DNA from: Clostridiaceae bacterium
GTDB lineage: Bacteria; Bacillota; Clostridia; Oscillospirales; Acutalibacteraceae
Assembly: GCA_016292785.1 (NCBI GenBank)
Contig: JAEDFL010000008.1
Span: 1-61,456, forward strand
Length of the DNA: 61,456 nucleotides
Direction of reading: 5' to 3'
Position 1 is the first letter of the stretch; every line of letters starts with the position of its first letter. Below the pieces are notes generated by a model. The model was not told where the DNA came from, did not search any database, and saw only the letters and a program-made list of their open reading frames with translations. Positions 16,787 through 25,251 of this stretch are shown in pieces. Both the position numbers and the translations under genes were made by a program.

Positions 16787-17277
16787 TATTCCTTGCCTTC
16801 TTTCAGGGATTTGAGGAGTCCGCCGCATTTGATAATATTCTGAATAAACGGCGGAAAAGGCTGAGCCTTATATGTTTTTCCCGTGGTGATATCGGTGATA
16901 ACTCCCGTGTCGAAGTCAACCTTAACCTCGTCGTCCGCATTGATCTCCTCGGCGGCTTCCTCACATTCAAGTATCGGAAGACCGATGTTGATAGCATTGC
17001 GGTAAAAAATCCTTGCAAAGCTCTTTGCGATAACACAGCCTGTTCCGCAGGTCTTGATAACAAGGGGGGCGTGTTCACGGGAGGAGCCGCAGCCAAAGTT
17101 CCAGCCTGCAACCATAACATCGCCGGCTTTAACCTTCTTAACGAACTCGGTGTCGATATCCTCCATGCAGTGCAGAGCAAGCTCCTGTGCGTTCGGTGTG
17201 TTGAGGTAACGTGCAGGAATGATAACATCTGTATCGACATTGTCGGGATATTTAAAAACTTTTCCTTGTGTCTGCAT
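16786..17277 (-). CDS. leuD: 3-isopropylmalate dehydratase small subunit
   Basis: A 163-residue swivel-domain subunit, the short LeuD form that works with LeuC-type large subunits of about 420 residues. The signature FGCGSSREHAPLVI is present, as is NVDTDVIIPARYL at the N-terminus. It starts 3 bases after leuC. The pair isomerises 2-isopropylmalate to 3-isopropylmalate. Confidence 0.96.
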   Translation of the reverse strand: MQTQGKVFKYPDNVDTDVIIPARYLNTPNAQELALHCMEDIDTEFVKKVKAGDVMVAGWNFGCGSSREHAPLVIKTCGTGCVIAKSFARIFYRNAINIGLPILECEEAAEEINADDEVKVDFDTGVITDITTGKTYKAQPFPPFIQNIIKCGGLLKSLKEGKE

Positions 17278-17280
17278 ATC

Positions 17281-18540
17281 TTACGCCTCCTTGTATTCGG
17301 TGATATAACCTGTCAGCGCACTTGCGGCGGCAGTCTGCGGAGAGGCAAGATAAACCTCGCTGTCAACGTGTCCCATACGTCCGACAAAGTTGCGGTTTGT
17401 TGTTGCGATACAACGTTCGCCTGCCGCAAGGATACCCATATATCCGCCAAGGCACGGTCCGCAGGTCGGAGTTGAAACTACTGCGCCTGCATCAATAAAT
17501 GCGGTGTACCAGCCACGCTCAACACATTCACGCAAAATCTGCATTGTTCCGGGAATGATGATACAGCGTATTCCGTCTGCGATCTTTTTGCCTTTAAGAA
17601 TGTTGTAAGCGGCTTCCATATCCTCTGTTCTGCCGTTCGTACAGCTTCCGATTACAACCTGATCGACCTTAATGTCGTGAAGCTCGCTTGCAGGATGGGT
17701 GTTTTCGGGAAGATGAGGACAGGCTACCGTCGGAACGATCTTTGAAAGGTCAATATCAACCGTCTTTTCGTATTCCGCATCGGGATCTGCCTCAAAGAAT
17801 ACAGGCTCACGCTCGCTTCTTCCGCTGAGGTATTTTTTCGTCACGTCATCAACGGGGAAGATGCCGTTTTTCGCTCCGGCTTCAATCGCCATATTGCAGA
17901 TGCAAAGGCGGTCGTCCATAGAAAGATTTGCAACGCCGTCGCCCGTAAATTCCATACTTTTATACAAAGCTCCGTCAACGCCTATCATACCGATCACGGT
18001 CAGGATAACGTCCTTACCGCTGCAGTTTGACGGAAGCTTGCCTGTGAGATTAAATCTGATAGCCGACGGAACCTTGAACCATGCCTGTCCCGTTGCCATA
18101 CCTGCCGCCATATCGGTCGAGCCTACGCCTGTCGAAAATGCGCCGAGTGCGCCGTAGGTGCAGGTGTGGCTGTCTGCGCCGATTATGCAGTCGCCTGCGG
18201 TTACAACTCCCTGTTCGGGAAGAAGTGCGTGCTCGATGCCCATTTTGCCGACGTCGTAAAAATGCTTTACGCAATGCGAACAGGCAAACTCACGGCAGGT
18301 CTTGGACTGCTCCGCCGCCTTGATATCCTTATTCGGTACAAAGTGGTCAAGTACGATTGCCACCCTGTCCTTGTCAAATACGTTGTCAAATCCCGCCTTG
18401 TTGAACTCATTGACGGCAACGGGAGTTGTGATATCGTTGCCGAGAACGATGTCCAGCTTTGCATTGATGAGCTGTCCTGCGACAACCTCATCAAGTCCTG
18501 CGTGAGCGGCAAGAATTTTTTGAGTCATTGTCATTCCCAT
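17281..18540 (-). CDS. leuC: 3-isopropylmalate dehydratase large subunit
   Basis: A 419-residue aconitase-family subunit. The [4Fe-4S] ligands sit in SCTNGR and STPTCGPCLGG. DSHTCTYGALGAF marks the active site. Four in-frame ATGs lie at the 5' end. The one at 18540 is chosen because GGAGG is 9 bases upstream, and MGMTMTQKILAAHAGL is a common clostridial LeuC start. The ATG at 18546 overlaps the leuA stop but is too near the ribosome site. The 420-residue size fits the LeuC group of clostridia and archaea rather than the 465-residue enterobacterial form. Confidence 0.95.
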   Translation of the reverse strand: MGMTMTQKILAAHAGLDEVVAGQLINAKLDIVLGNDITTPVAVNEFNKAGFDNVFDKDRVAIVLDHFVPNKDIKAAEQSKTCREFACSHCVKHFYDVGKMGIEHALLPEQGVVTAGDCIIGADSHTCTYGALGAFSTGVGSTDMAAGMATGQAWFKVPSAIRFNLTGKLPSNCSGKDVILTVIGMIGVDGALYKSMEFTGDGVANLSMDDRLCICNMAIEAGAKNGIFPVDDVTKKYLSGRSEREPVFFEADPDAEYEKTVDIDLSKIVPTVACPHLPENTHPASELHDIKVDQVVIGSCTNGRTEDMEAAYNILKGKKIADGIRCIIIPGTMQILRECVERGWYTAFIDAGAVVSTPTCGPCLGGYMGILAAGERCIATTNRNFVGRMGHVDSEVYLASPQTAAASALTGYITEYKEA

Positions 18541-18542
18541 TG

Positions 18543-20216
18543 TCATTTACCTCCACGCATCATATTGTTAAATGCGCTCAAAAGAGCTTTCGTGCTTGAT
18601 TTTATCACATCGGTGTCCGTGCCTGCACCCCAGAACATTGTTCCGTCCTCACGTTCAAGTCCGATATAGGAGGCGGCTACGCTCTGAGAGCCCTGTCCCT
18701 GCATACTGTGCTGAGAAAACTCCTGCAGAGTGTAGCTTTCGCCGGTATATTCGCTGAGGGCATTGTTCACTGCGCTCAGGGATCCGTTGCCCTCCGCCTG
18801 AAGCTCGGTCTCCTCTCCGTCTTTCATAAATGTGATATTGATCTTGACGGTACCGTTTTCACGGGTGAACTCAAAATCGGTAACGCTGATATTGCTCTCA
18901 TTGTTGAGATAATTCTCTGTGAATATGTCCAAAACCTCGTTCGGTTTAAGCTCCTTGTGTCCCCGGTCGGAAATATCCTTGCAGAGGTAACTGAAATGCT
19001 CCCGCATCTTTGGCGGCAGGCTGTAACCGAAGGTCTGCTCAAGCATATAGCCTATTCCGCCCTTGCCCGACTGGGAATTGACACGGATAACATCGGCGTC
19101 ATATGTGCGGCCGATATCCTTGGGATCAATCGGGATATAAGGAACGCTCCACTCATGAAGCTTTTTCTTGCTGCGGTATTTCATACCCTTTGCAATAGCG
19201 TCCTGATGACTGCCCGAAAATGCAGCGAACACCAACGCTCCCGCATAGGGTGCTCTTTCGTAAACATGCATACGGGTGCATCTTTCATATTTCTCGATAA
19301 GGTAGTTCATATCGGAGAAATCCAGTTTAGGATCAACTCCGTGGGAATACATATTGAGCGCAAGCGTGATGATGTCAACATTGCCCGTTCTTTCACCGTT
19401 GCCGAAGAGTGTACCCTCAACTCGGTCTGCTCCTGCAAGAAGTGCAAGCTCCGTATCGGCAACACCCGTTCCTCGGTCATTATGCGGATGAAGTGAAAGC
19501 GTGACAAACTCACGGTACTTGAGATTTTCGCTCATATATTCAACCTGACTTGCATAAACGTGCGGCATACTCATTTCCACCGTCACGGGCAGATTGATGA
19601 TAACATTATTATCCTCGCTCGGCTCAAGCACATCAAGAACAGCGTTGCAGACCTCAAGGGCATATTCAGGCTCCGTACCGGTAAAGGATTCGGGAGAATA
19701 TTCAAATCTGAAGTTTCCCTCATATTCTGCGGCAAGCTTTTTAACAAGCTTTGCGCCGTCCACGGCGATCTTCTTGATTTCTTCCTTTGATTTTTTGAAA
19801 ACCTGTTCACGCTGAGCAACGCTGACCGAGTTATAGAAATGAATTATTGCGCTCGGTGCGCCCTTGCAGGCGTCAAAGGTCTTGCGTATGATATGCTCAC
19901 GGCACTGGGTGAGCACCTGAACGGTAACGTCCTCCGGAATCATATTGTTGTCGATGAGGGTGCGGAGAAACTCATATTCCGTTTCACTCGCCGCCGGGAA
20001 ACCGACCTCGATCTCCTTAAAGCCAACCTCCAGAAGAACCTTGTAATACTCTAACTTTTCTTCAAGGCTCATGGGTACGACAAGGCTTTGGTTGCCGTCT
20101 CTCATATCGACGCTGCACCATACGGGCGGCTTTTCGACATGATCCTTTTCAACCCATTTGTTATATTTCTTATCGACCGGGAAATAACCCACTCGATATT
20201 TACTTGCGTCCATCAT
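18543..20216 (-). CDS. leuA: 2-isopropylmalate synthase
   Basis: A 557-residue enzyme condensing acetyl-CoA and 2-ketoisovalerate, the first step to leucine. It belongs to the longer LeuA type 2 group: PPVWCSVDMRDGNQSL carries the catalytic R-D-G-N-Q, SLHPHNDRGTGVADTELALL the metal-binding His residues, and GNGERTGNVDIITLALN follows. The C-terminal LeuA dimer/regulatory domain (about residues 430-557) is intact, so leucine feedback is expected. The start has AGGAG 11 bases upstream, inside the end of ridA. Confidence 0.95.
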   Translation of the reverse strand: MMDASKYRVGYFPVDKKYNKWVEKDHVEKPPVWCSVDMRDGNQSLVVPMSLEEKLEYYKVLLEVGFKEIEVGFPAASETEYEFLRTLIDNNMIPEDVTVQVLTQCREHIIRKTFDACKGAPSAIIHFYNSVSVAQREQVFKKSKEEIKKIAVDGAKLVKKLAAEYEGNFRFEYSPESFTGTEPEYALEVCNAVLDVLEPSEDNNVIINLPVTVEMSMPHVYASQVEYMSENLKYREFVTLSLHPHNDRGTGVADTELALLAGADRVEGTLFGNGERTGNVDIITLALNMYSHGVDPKLDFSDMNYLIEKYERCTRMHVYERAPYAGALVFAAFSGSHQDAIAKGMKYRSKKKLHEWSVPYIPIDPKDIGRTYDADVIRVNSQSGKGGIGYMLEQTFGYSLPPKMREHFSYLCKDISDRGHKELKPNEVLDIFTENYLNNESNISVTDFEFTRENGTVKINITFMKDGEETELQAEGNGSLSAVNNALSEYTGESYTLQEFSQHSMQGQGSQSVAASYIGLEREDGTMFWGAGTDTDVIKSSTKALLSAFNNMMRGGK

Positions 20217-20224
20217 TGACTGTT

Positions 20225-20602
20225 TTACTCCTTTTCTGCGATTACTTCAACCTCTACCAGAGCGCCCTTGGGAAGTTCCTTGACCGCCACGCACGAGCGT
20301 GCAGGCTTCTGTGTGAAATACTGTGCATAAACCTCGTTAAATTCAGCGAAATCCGCCATATTGCTTAAAAAGCATACGGTCTTTACCGCTTTATCGGTCG
20401 AGCTTCCTGCCGCCTCAAGCACCGCTGTCAGGTTTTTGCAAACTCTGTGCGCCTGTTCGGTGATATTTTCACCCTCCATAGCTCCCGTTTCGGGATTTAG
20501 GGGGATCTGTCCGGAGGTAAAAATGAGGTTACCCACAACCGTTGCCTGTGAATAAGGTCCGATTGCCGCCGGAGCCTTGTTTGTTTGTACTTTACTGCTC
20601 AT
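20225..20602 (-). CDS. ridA: RidA family enamine/imine deaminase
   Basis: A 125-residue YjgF/YER057c/UK114 protein. Typical blocks are NKAPAAIGPYSQATVVGN, TSGQIPLNPETG and the catalytic Arg in ARSCVAVKELPKGALVEVE. RidA hydrolyses the reactive 2-aminocrotonate/2-iminobutyrate released by threonine dehydratase. Its place directly after ilvA therefore makes biochemical sense. The ATG at 20602 has AAAGGAG at 8 bases; the upstream codons belong to the ilvA end. Confidence 0.94.
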   Translation of the reverse strand: MSSKVQTNKAPAAIGPYSQATVVGNLIFTSGQIPLNPETGAMEGENITEQAHRVCKNLTAVLEAAGSSTDKAVKTVCFLSNMADFAEFNEVYAQYFTQKPARSCVAVKELPKGALVEVEVIAEKE

Positions 20603-20622
20603 AGCTTTTACTCCTTTCAAAA

Positions 20623-21813
20623 TCACACTGTCTTAAAGCCTTCGTCACGCAGAGTCTGAGTTATCAGATTGACGTGATCGAAATCCTTTGTCTCCATCTC
20701 AATGCGGAGGAAACAGCCGTTTATCCTTTCTGTGTTGCCTTTTTCATAATGAACGCCGGTTACGTTACCGCCGCACTCGGCGATGATCCTTGAAATATCG
20801 CTGAGCTGACCGGGTTTGTCGATAAGCTCAATAAGAAGACTTGACGAACGTCCCGAATTAAGCAATCCTCGGTCAATAACTCGTGACAGGTTTGTAACGT
20901 CAATATTTCCGCCCGAAACAATGGCAACAACGCGCTTGCCCTTCAGGTCGAATTTATTGAACATAACTGCGGCAACTGCCGCCGCACCTGCACCCTCGGC
21001 AATCATTTTCTGTTTTTCTATCAAAGCGAGTATTGCGCTTGCGACCTCGTCATCGCTGACAAGGGCAATGTCGTCAACATACTCGTTTACAAGACTGTAT
21101 GTGTTTTCGCCCGGCTTCTTTACAGCGATGCCGTCCGCAACCGTTGAAACCGAAGGAATACATTCGATCTTTCCGCTCTTGACCGAGTTATACATACTCG
21201 GTGCGCCTGCCGCCTGAACTCCGTACACCTTGACGGACGGTCTGATTTGCTTCGCCGTATATGCAATTCCCGAAATCAGTCCGCCGCCGCCGACCGGAAC
21301 GACAATGGCGTCAATATTGTCAAGCTCATTGAGAACCTCAAGAGCAATAGTGCCCTGACCTGCGATTACGTTCTCGTCATCAAAGGGATGGACGAAGGTG
21401 TACCCCTCGCTGTCCTTCAGCTCAAGAGCCTTTTGATAAGCGTCGTCATAACAACCCTCAACAAGGCAAACCTCTGCGCCGAAGCCCTTTGTAGCCTCAA
21501 CCTTTGAAATCGGGGCGGAGTCCGGCAGGCAGATAAGAGATTTTATGCCGTTCTTCGTTGCGGCAAGAGCAACGCCCTGAGCGTGGTTGCCGGCAGAGCA
21601 GGCTATAACGCCCTTTGTCTTTTCCTCCTCGGACAACATTGCAATCTTATAAGCCGAGCCTCTGACCTTGAACGAGCCTGTTATTTGCAGGTTTTCAGGC
21701 TTCAGGTACAGCTCACATTCCGGAGCAATACCGTATGCCCTGACAACATTTGTTTCACGAATAATGTTTTTCAGCACCATCTGTGCATTGAAAACTTTGT
21801 CAAGAGATAACAT
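20623..21813 (-). CDS. ilvA: Threonine ammonia-lyase with C-terminal ACT domain
   Basis: A 396-residue PLP enzyme deaminating threonine to 2-ketobutyrate, the entry to isoleucine. The PLP lysine is in LQITGSFKVRGSAYK, the phosphate loop in VPVGGGGLISGIA, and SAGNHAQGVA is conserved. The C-terminal 75 residues form one ACT domain (LLIELIDKPGQLSDISRII). At 396 residues it is the short form often called catabolic. Being first in an Ile/Leu/Val operon behind a T-box argues for a biosynthetic role. The ribosome site (GGCGG) is weak. Confidence 0.94.
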   Translation of the reverse strand: MLSLDKVFNAQMVLKNIIRETNVVRAYGIAPECELYLKPENLQITGSFKVRGSAYKIAMLSEEEKTKGVIACSAGNHAQGVALAATKNGIKSLICLPDSAPISKVEATKGFGAEVCLVEGCYDDAYQKALELKDSEGYTFVHPFDDENVIAGQGTIALEVLNELDNIDAIVVPVGGGGLISGIAYTAKQIRPSVKVYGVQAAGAPSMYNSVKSGKIECIPSVSTVADGIAVKKPGENTYSLVNEYVDDIALVSDDEVASAILALIEKQKMIAEGAGAAAVAAVMFNKFDLKGKRVVAIVSGGNIDVTNLSRVIDRGLLNSGRSSSLLIELIDKPGQLSDISRIIAECGGNVTGVHYEKGNTERINGCFLRIEMETKDFDHVNLITQTLRDEGFKTV

Positions 21814-21934
21814 AATAAATTCCGCCTTTCACATATTTTTTGAAATCCGCTATTCGATTGAGAGCTTGTTTTCACCTTTTGTCAGACTGTAAATGTAAAA
21901 CCATCGTGCGGTTTTCTGCTTCAAAGCGAAAAAT

Positions 21935-21975
21935 ATAAAAAACCGCCTCAAAGCACATTCATTGCTTTGAGACGG
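21935..21975 (-). terminator. T-box-controlled terminator before ilvA
   Basis: On the minus strand CCGTCTCAAAGCA pairs with TGCTTTGAGGCGG (13 bp, one G-U) across a 7-base loop, followed by TTTTTT. It sits directly after the T-box antiterminator sequence. Confidence 0.88.
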
Positions 21976-22417
21976 GTGTAAATCAATTATCACTCGCGGT
22001 ACCACTCAAATTGCGAACATAAAAATTCGCCAACTCTTCGAAGTCTGACAACTTCTATGCACTGACGTAGCATTCACGGGAAGCGCCTACTGGGTGTAAA
22101 CCTTTGGGACTTCCGGCTCGGAAGTGATAGGAATTCTACTTAATTTTGTCGGTATCGCACCGCCACCGACTCTCTGAAAAATTTTCGGTTAGATTCCGTC
22201 TTCGTCTTTGCCTTTGATTACGGTTCAAAGTCAAACAACCTCTATGCACTGACGTAGCCTACACGGGTCACCCTACTTAACTCCGAAACGGAGGTTCAGG
22301 TTTCCGGCTCAGAAGGGAGAAGACAAGGTTTTTTCATACCGATTCGCACCGACCATCGGCTCTCTGAAATGTTTTATCGCCCTGACTATTCTTCGTCACA
22401 GCCTTTAATATTTTGTT
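21935..22417 (-). promoter_or_regulatory. Compound T-box leader (two specifier stems, one antiterminator)
   Basis: Reading on the minus strand, the leader has two stem I-stem II units. Each holds the AGAGAG...GGTG..GCGA distal loop and the AGTAGG...TACGTCAGTGCATAGA stem II block. Only the second is followed by the T-box sequence TGGTACCGCG (minus-strand reading of 21995-22004) and a terminator. In unit 2 the specifier loop TATCA lies between ATTCC and CTTC, so the codon is ATC, Ile (22126-22128). The aligned codon in unit 1 is CTC, Leu (22317-22319), though it is followed by C rather than the usual purine. Uncharged tRNA would favour the antiterminator and expression of ilvA through ilvD. This fills the 711-base gap before ilvA. 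Confidence 0.88.
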
Positions 22418-22423
22418 TTGAAT

Positions 22424-22452
22424 ATATTACTCCAATAATCCGGTATTGTCAA
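22424..22452 (-). promoter_or_regulatory. Promoter of the branched-chain amino-acid operon
   Basis: On the minus strand: TTGACA (22447-22452), 17 bases, TAATAT (22424-22429). It gives a start just before the first T-box stem. Confidence 0.82.
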
Positions 22453-22524
22453 TACTTTTTTTGAAAAAATAATTTTTTTAAAAAAACAATTTTTTCCTGT
22501 CGAAAAACAAGTTCTGTTGTTCGC

Positions 22525-23436
22525 TTATAAGACAAGTCCGCTGACATCAATCGGCTTGAATCCGTCAAGCAAGACTCCGATAATTCTTTTGACCGAGGTA
22601 TCCTCAACCTCAACCGTCATCTGAGTTGACTTGCCCTCCGAATTTATCGCAGTGATGATAGCTGTTCCGCCGGAAACGCCCTCAATAACTCCCGTGTTGC
22701 TTACCACCGCAACATTGTCATTCGATGAAGTCCAGCTTGTAATCTTTTTGCCGCCGTTCACAGTCGGATTATAGGTCTCCATATAGGTCAGCGATACTTT
22801 CTTTTCGGCAAATTCAAAAGGAATAACCTTGGGAGCCTCCTTTTTCTTTTCAACCTTTTTCTTTTCAACCTTTTTCTCAACGGGAGCTTCACTCGAAGTT
22901 GATCTGTAAAGCGAAACGCCGTAGGTTACGCTTGAAATATAATCGTAGGTAATGTAGTGAACCGTACAGAGATACGGCTCAACATAGTTGCTGTCGAACA
23001 CATAGAAGCCGTTCTCGTCGCAGGAAAGGAAGATTGAAGAATGCTGTGAATATGCCGTTGCCCACTGAATGTAGTCGCCCGAAGCGGCCTTGTGCATAAT
23101 GTTGTAGAAATCCTGATAGCCTGCCGAGCTGAGTCTTGCGATCTCGGTTGCCGCACGGGGTGTCGGAACATAATAGCTGTATGCGCCCGAATTGTATGCG
23201 CCCACTCCGCCGTTGCCGTAAAGCTCGTTGAACATCATATCCGCAAAGCCCTTGCAGGTGGTTGCCGATCTGAACGATCCCGTCCAGTAAACGCCCGACC
23301 ACTCGTCGATAAGCTGCTGAAGCTTGGGACTCGTGCAGGTATATTCCTTTGCACTTGCCTCATTGTATGACGCAACCGTAAATGTCAGCGTTATTGCCAA
23401 TAATACAGGCACTATTTTCCTGATAATTTTCTTCAT
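22525..23436 (-). CDS. Secreted papain/CHAP-like protein with BIG2 domain
   Basis: A 303-residue exported protein. A signal peptide (MKKIIRKIVPVLLAITLTF..., cleavage near ASA-KE) leads into an N-terminal domain of about 150 residues. That domain has the order Cys (TTCKGFADMMFNELYG), His (YSQHSSIFL) and Asp/Asn (YVFDSNYVEP). This is the Cys-His-Asn/Asp order of papain-like CHAP or NlpC/P60 domains, but family assignment is inference. A Lys/Glu linker with VEKKKVEKKK repeats joins it to a bacterial Ig-like (BIG2) domain (SWTSSNDNVAVVSNTGVIEG) and a short tail. It may cut or bind cell-wall peptides. AGGAG lies 8 bases before the ATG. Confidence 0.75.
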   Translation of the reverse strand: MKKIIRKIVPVLLAITLTFTVASYNEASAKEYTCTSPKLQQLIDEWSGVYWTGSFRSATTCKGFADMMFNELYGNGGVGAYNSGAYSYYVPTPRAATEIARLSSAGYQDFYNIMHKAASGDYIQWATAYSQHSSIFLSCDENGFYVFDSNYVEPYLCTVHYITYDYISSVTYGVSLYRSTSSEAPVEKKVEKKKVEKKKEAPKVIPFEFAEKKVSLTYMETYNPTVNGGKKITSWTSSNDNVAVVSNTGVIEGVSGGTAIITAINSEGKSTQMTVEVEDTSVKRIIGVLLDGFKPIDVSGLVL

Positions 23437-23477
23437 ATAATAAACTCCTGTCGCTTATTATTTGCACAACGGGCAGG

Positions 23478-23506
23478 AGTATAACATAAAAAGTTACAAA
23501 TGTCAA
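23478..23506 (-). promoter_or_regulatory. Promoter of the CHAP-like/BIG2 gene
   Basis: On the minus strand: TTGACA (23501-23506), 17 bases, TATACT (23478-23483). A GTTACAA motif lies in its spacer. Confidence 0.75.
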
Positions 23507-23670
23507 ATTTGGGGATCGGATTTTTTGCAAAACAGAGACAAAAATTTAGCTGTTTTTGCTTTTTAACGCCCGTTTTATTGTTTATTTGTCATAATTATTA
23601 TGCGTTTTCACTTGCATTTATTGCTGTTTATTACAAAAATTAAAAAGTTACAAAAAGTTACAAGTTGTAA
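23493..23670. repeat. GTTACAA motifs in a divergent intergenic region
   Basis: GTTACAA occurs at 23493-23499, 23647-23653 and 23657-23663. The last one extends to the palindrome TTACAAgTTGTAA (23658-23670). The gap of about 365 bases lies between two divergent genes for secreted proteins, and the first copy is between the -35 and -10 boxes of the minus-strand gene. Possible binding sites for one regulator. The region is AT-rich, so chance is not excluded. Confidence 0.35.
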
Positions 23671-23727
23671 TAATTTAACCCTATGGATTTCCGTATACAT
23701 TTATATATAAGGTTTTGATAAAAACTG

Positions 23728-23757
23728 TTGATTTTTTGATGTAAAAAGTGATATAAT
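23728..23757 (+). promoter_or_regulatory. Promoter of the metallophosphoesterase gene
   Basis: TTGATT (23728-23733), 18 bases, TATAAT (23752-23757), about 35 bases before the ribosome site GGAGG at 23793. Confidence 0.6.
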
Positions 23758-23803
23758 TCACTCGGTACCTTTTGGTATAAATACTTAATATTGGAGGAAT
23801 ATG

Positions 23804-25174
23804 ATGATAGTTAATTTTATGCAGAAGCTTATTGCTCTCATTCTTTCGTCTCTGATTTCCGCCGGAATAATTGCTCCTGTTCCGTTCCCCTCGGACGGTG
23901 TTCAGGCAACTGCGGACTTCGTTTTTGCCACCGACGAGGCAGGCTCGGCAGAGGGTACGGCGAAAGTTGAAGCAAACTTCGACGCAACCTATGAGCTTTA
24001 CTGGGGCGACGCTCAGGGCAACAAGCTCACAACAAGCTCACCGAGCGGCAAAGTCGTTCCTTACAGTTGGTTTGCTCAGGTTGAGGTCAAAAAGGGTGAA
24101 GGCACAAAAGAGACAAACTCTTTCCTTGCTATTCCCGACGGAGCGGAAACGATCCTGCTTTATTATCAGGATCAGCTTCTTGACACCGACAGTATCCCTG
24201 AAGAAAACATTCCCGATTACGGCGATATGACTTACAGCTTCGGCTCTCTCAGTGACATCCACTTCAACAGATATTTCGACGACAACGGCAACGATATCAC
24301 GGATATGTCCTATCCCCGTGCCCTCGATTTTCTTGACGATATGGGTGTTTCGATAATCGGTGTTTCGGGCGACCTCTCCAACAACGGCGAGTCTTCGTCA
24401 TATGAATCTTTCCGCAAGTATAACGATCAGCACGATTTTCACGTTTTCTCCTGCAAGGGTAATCACGATTGCAGGAAAGAATTTGTTTATGAGAGCTGGA
24501 AAGAGAATGTCAATGTAGGCGTATTCTCGGAAGATAAACCTGCCGGTGTTCTCGATGTTGCCGACAACGGATATGACTTCGTATATTCGGGCGAAGAAAC
24601 TCACGGCGATGTATTTATCTTCTTCAGCCAGATCAGCAATACATACGCTCCCTTTGTTCAGCTTGTAACCGACGAACAGCAGGATTGGCTTGAGGCGATG
24701 TTTGAAAAGTATCAGGACAAGAGAGTATTTCTCTATTTCCACACCTTCCTCAATGCTCCCACGGGCAACCCGTTCCTCGGTGAGGGTAACATCTATAACG
24801 ACTGGGGTCTGTTCTACACAATTCCTTATTTTAAAGGAAATAAAGACGAGCGACGCTTCAGAAATCTCCTTGAGAAATATCAGAACGTTGTTTTCTTCAA
24901 CGGTCACTCTCATTGGACTTATGATATGGAGTGCTACAACCCCGATCTTAACATCTCGGACTATGACGGAACAACCGCCACAATGATTCACGTTTCAAGT
25001 GTCGGCGCACCGAGAATAACAAGCTTCACTCAGCCGACGAAGAAGTCATGCCCGGGTGAAATGTCAGAGGGAATTTTCGTTCAGGCTTACGGCGATTTCA
25101 TTATCTCCAACGCCTGCGACTTTGCTAACGGTCAGCTCCTCGCATATGCAATCTACAAGGTTGACAATAAATAA
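23804..25174 (+). CDS. Secreted calcineurin-like metallophosphoesterase
   Basis: A 456-residue exported phosphoesterase. A hydrophobic N-terminus (FMQKLIALILSSLISAGIIA) is the signal peptide. A beta-rich domain of about 110 residues follows, then the metallophosphoesterase domain with its motifs in order: SLSDIHF, SGDLSNNG, CKGNHDC and NGHSHW. These bind two metal ions. The substrate is not evident; secreted relatives act on nucleotides, phospholipids or wall polymers. Two ATGs stand together at 23801 and 23804, and the second has the better distance (6 bases) from GGAGG. A strong terminator follows. Confidence 0.85.
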   Translation: MIVNFMQKLIALILSSLISAGIIAPVPFPSDGVQATADFVFATDEAGSAEGTAKVEANFDATYELYWGDAQGNKLTTSSPSGKVVPYSWFAQVEVKKGEGTKETNSFLAIPDGAETILLYYQDQLLDTDSIPEENIPDYGDMTYSFGSLSDIHFNRYFDDNGNDITDMSYPRALDFLDDMGVSIIGVSGDLSNNGESSSYESFRKYNDQHDFHVFSCKGNHDCRKEFVYESWKENVNVGVFSEDKPAGVLDVADNGYDFVYSGEETHGDVFIFFSQISNTYAPFVQLVTDEQQDWLEAMFEKYQDKRVFLYFHTFLNAPTGNPFLGEGNIYNDWGLFYTIPYFKGNKDERRFRNLLEKYQNVVFFNGHSHWTYDMECYNPDLNISDYDGTTATMIHVSSVGAPRITSFTQPTKKSCPGEMSEGIFVQAYGDFIISNACDFANGQLLAYAIYKVDNK

Positions 25175-25191
25175 TAAATCGGCTTAATACG

Positions 25192-25237
25192 AACGACTGC
25201 AAGACTTCCGAAAAGGATTGACTTGCAGTCGTTTTTT
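25192..25237 (+). terminator. Terminator after the metallophosphoesterase gene
   Basis: AACGACTGCAAG pairs perfectly with CTTGCAGTCGTT, followed by TTTTT. It also stands between two convergent transcription units and may end the surface-fibre operon from the other side, where the T run is weaker. Confidence 0.88.
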
Positions 25238-25251
25238 ATAATTATTATATT

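Noticed and set aside
22235..22417. First leader unit as a complete, separate T-box riboswitch
   Set aside because: No TGGTACC-type T-box and no terminator with a T run follows it before the second unit begins.
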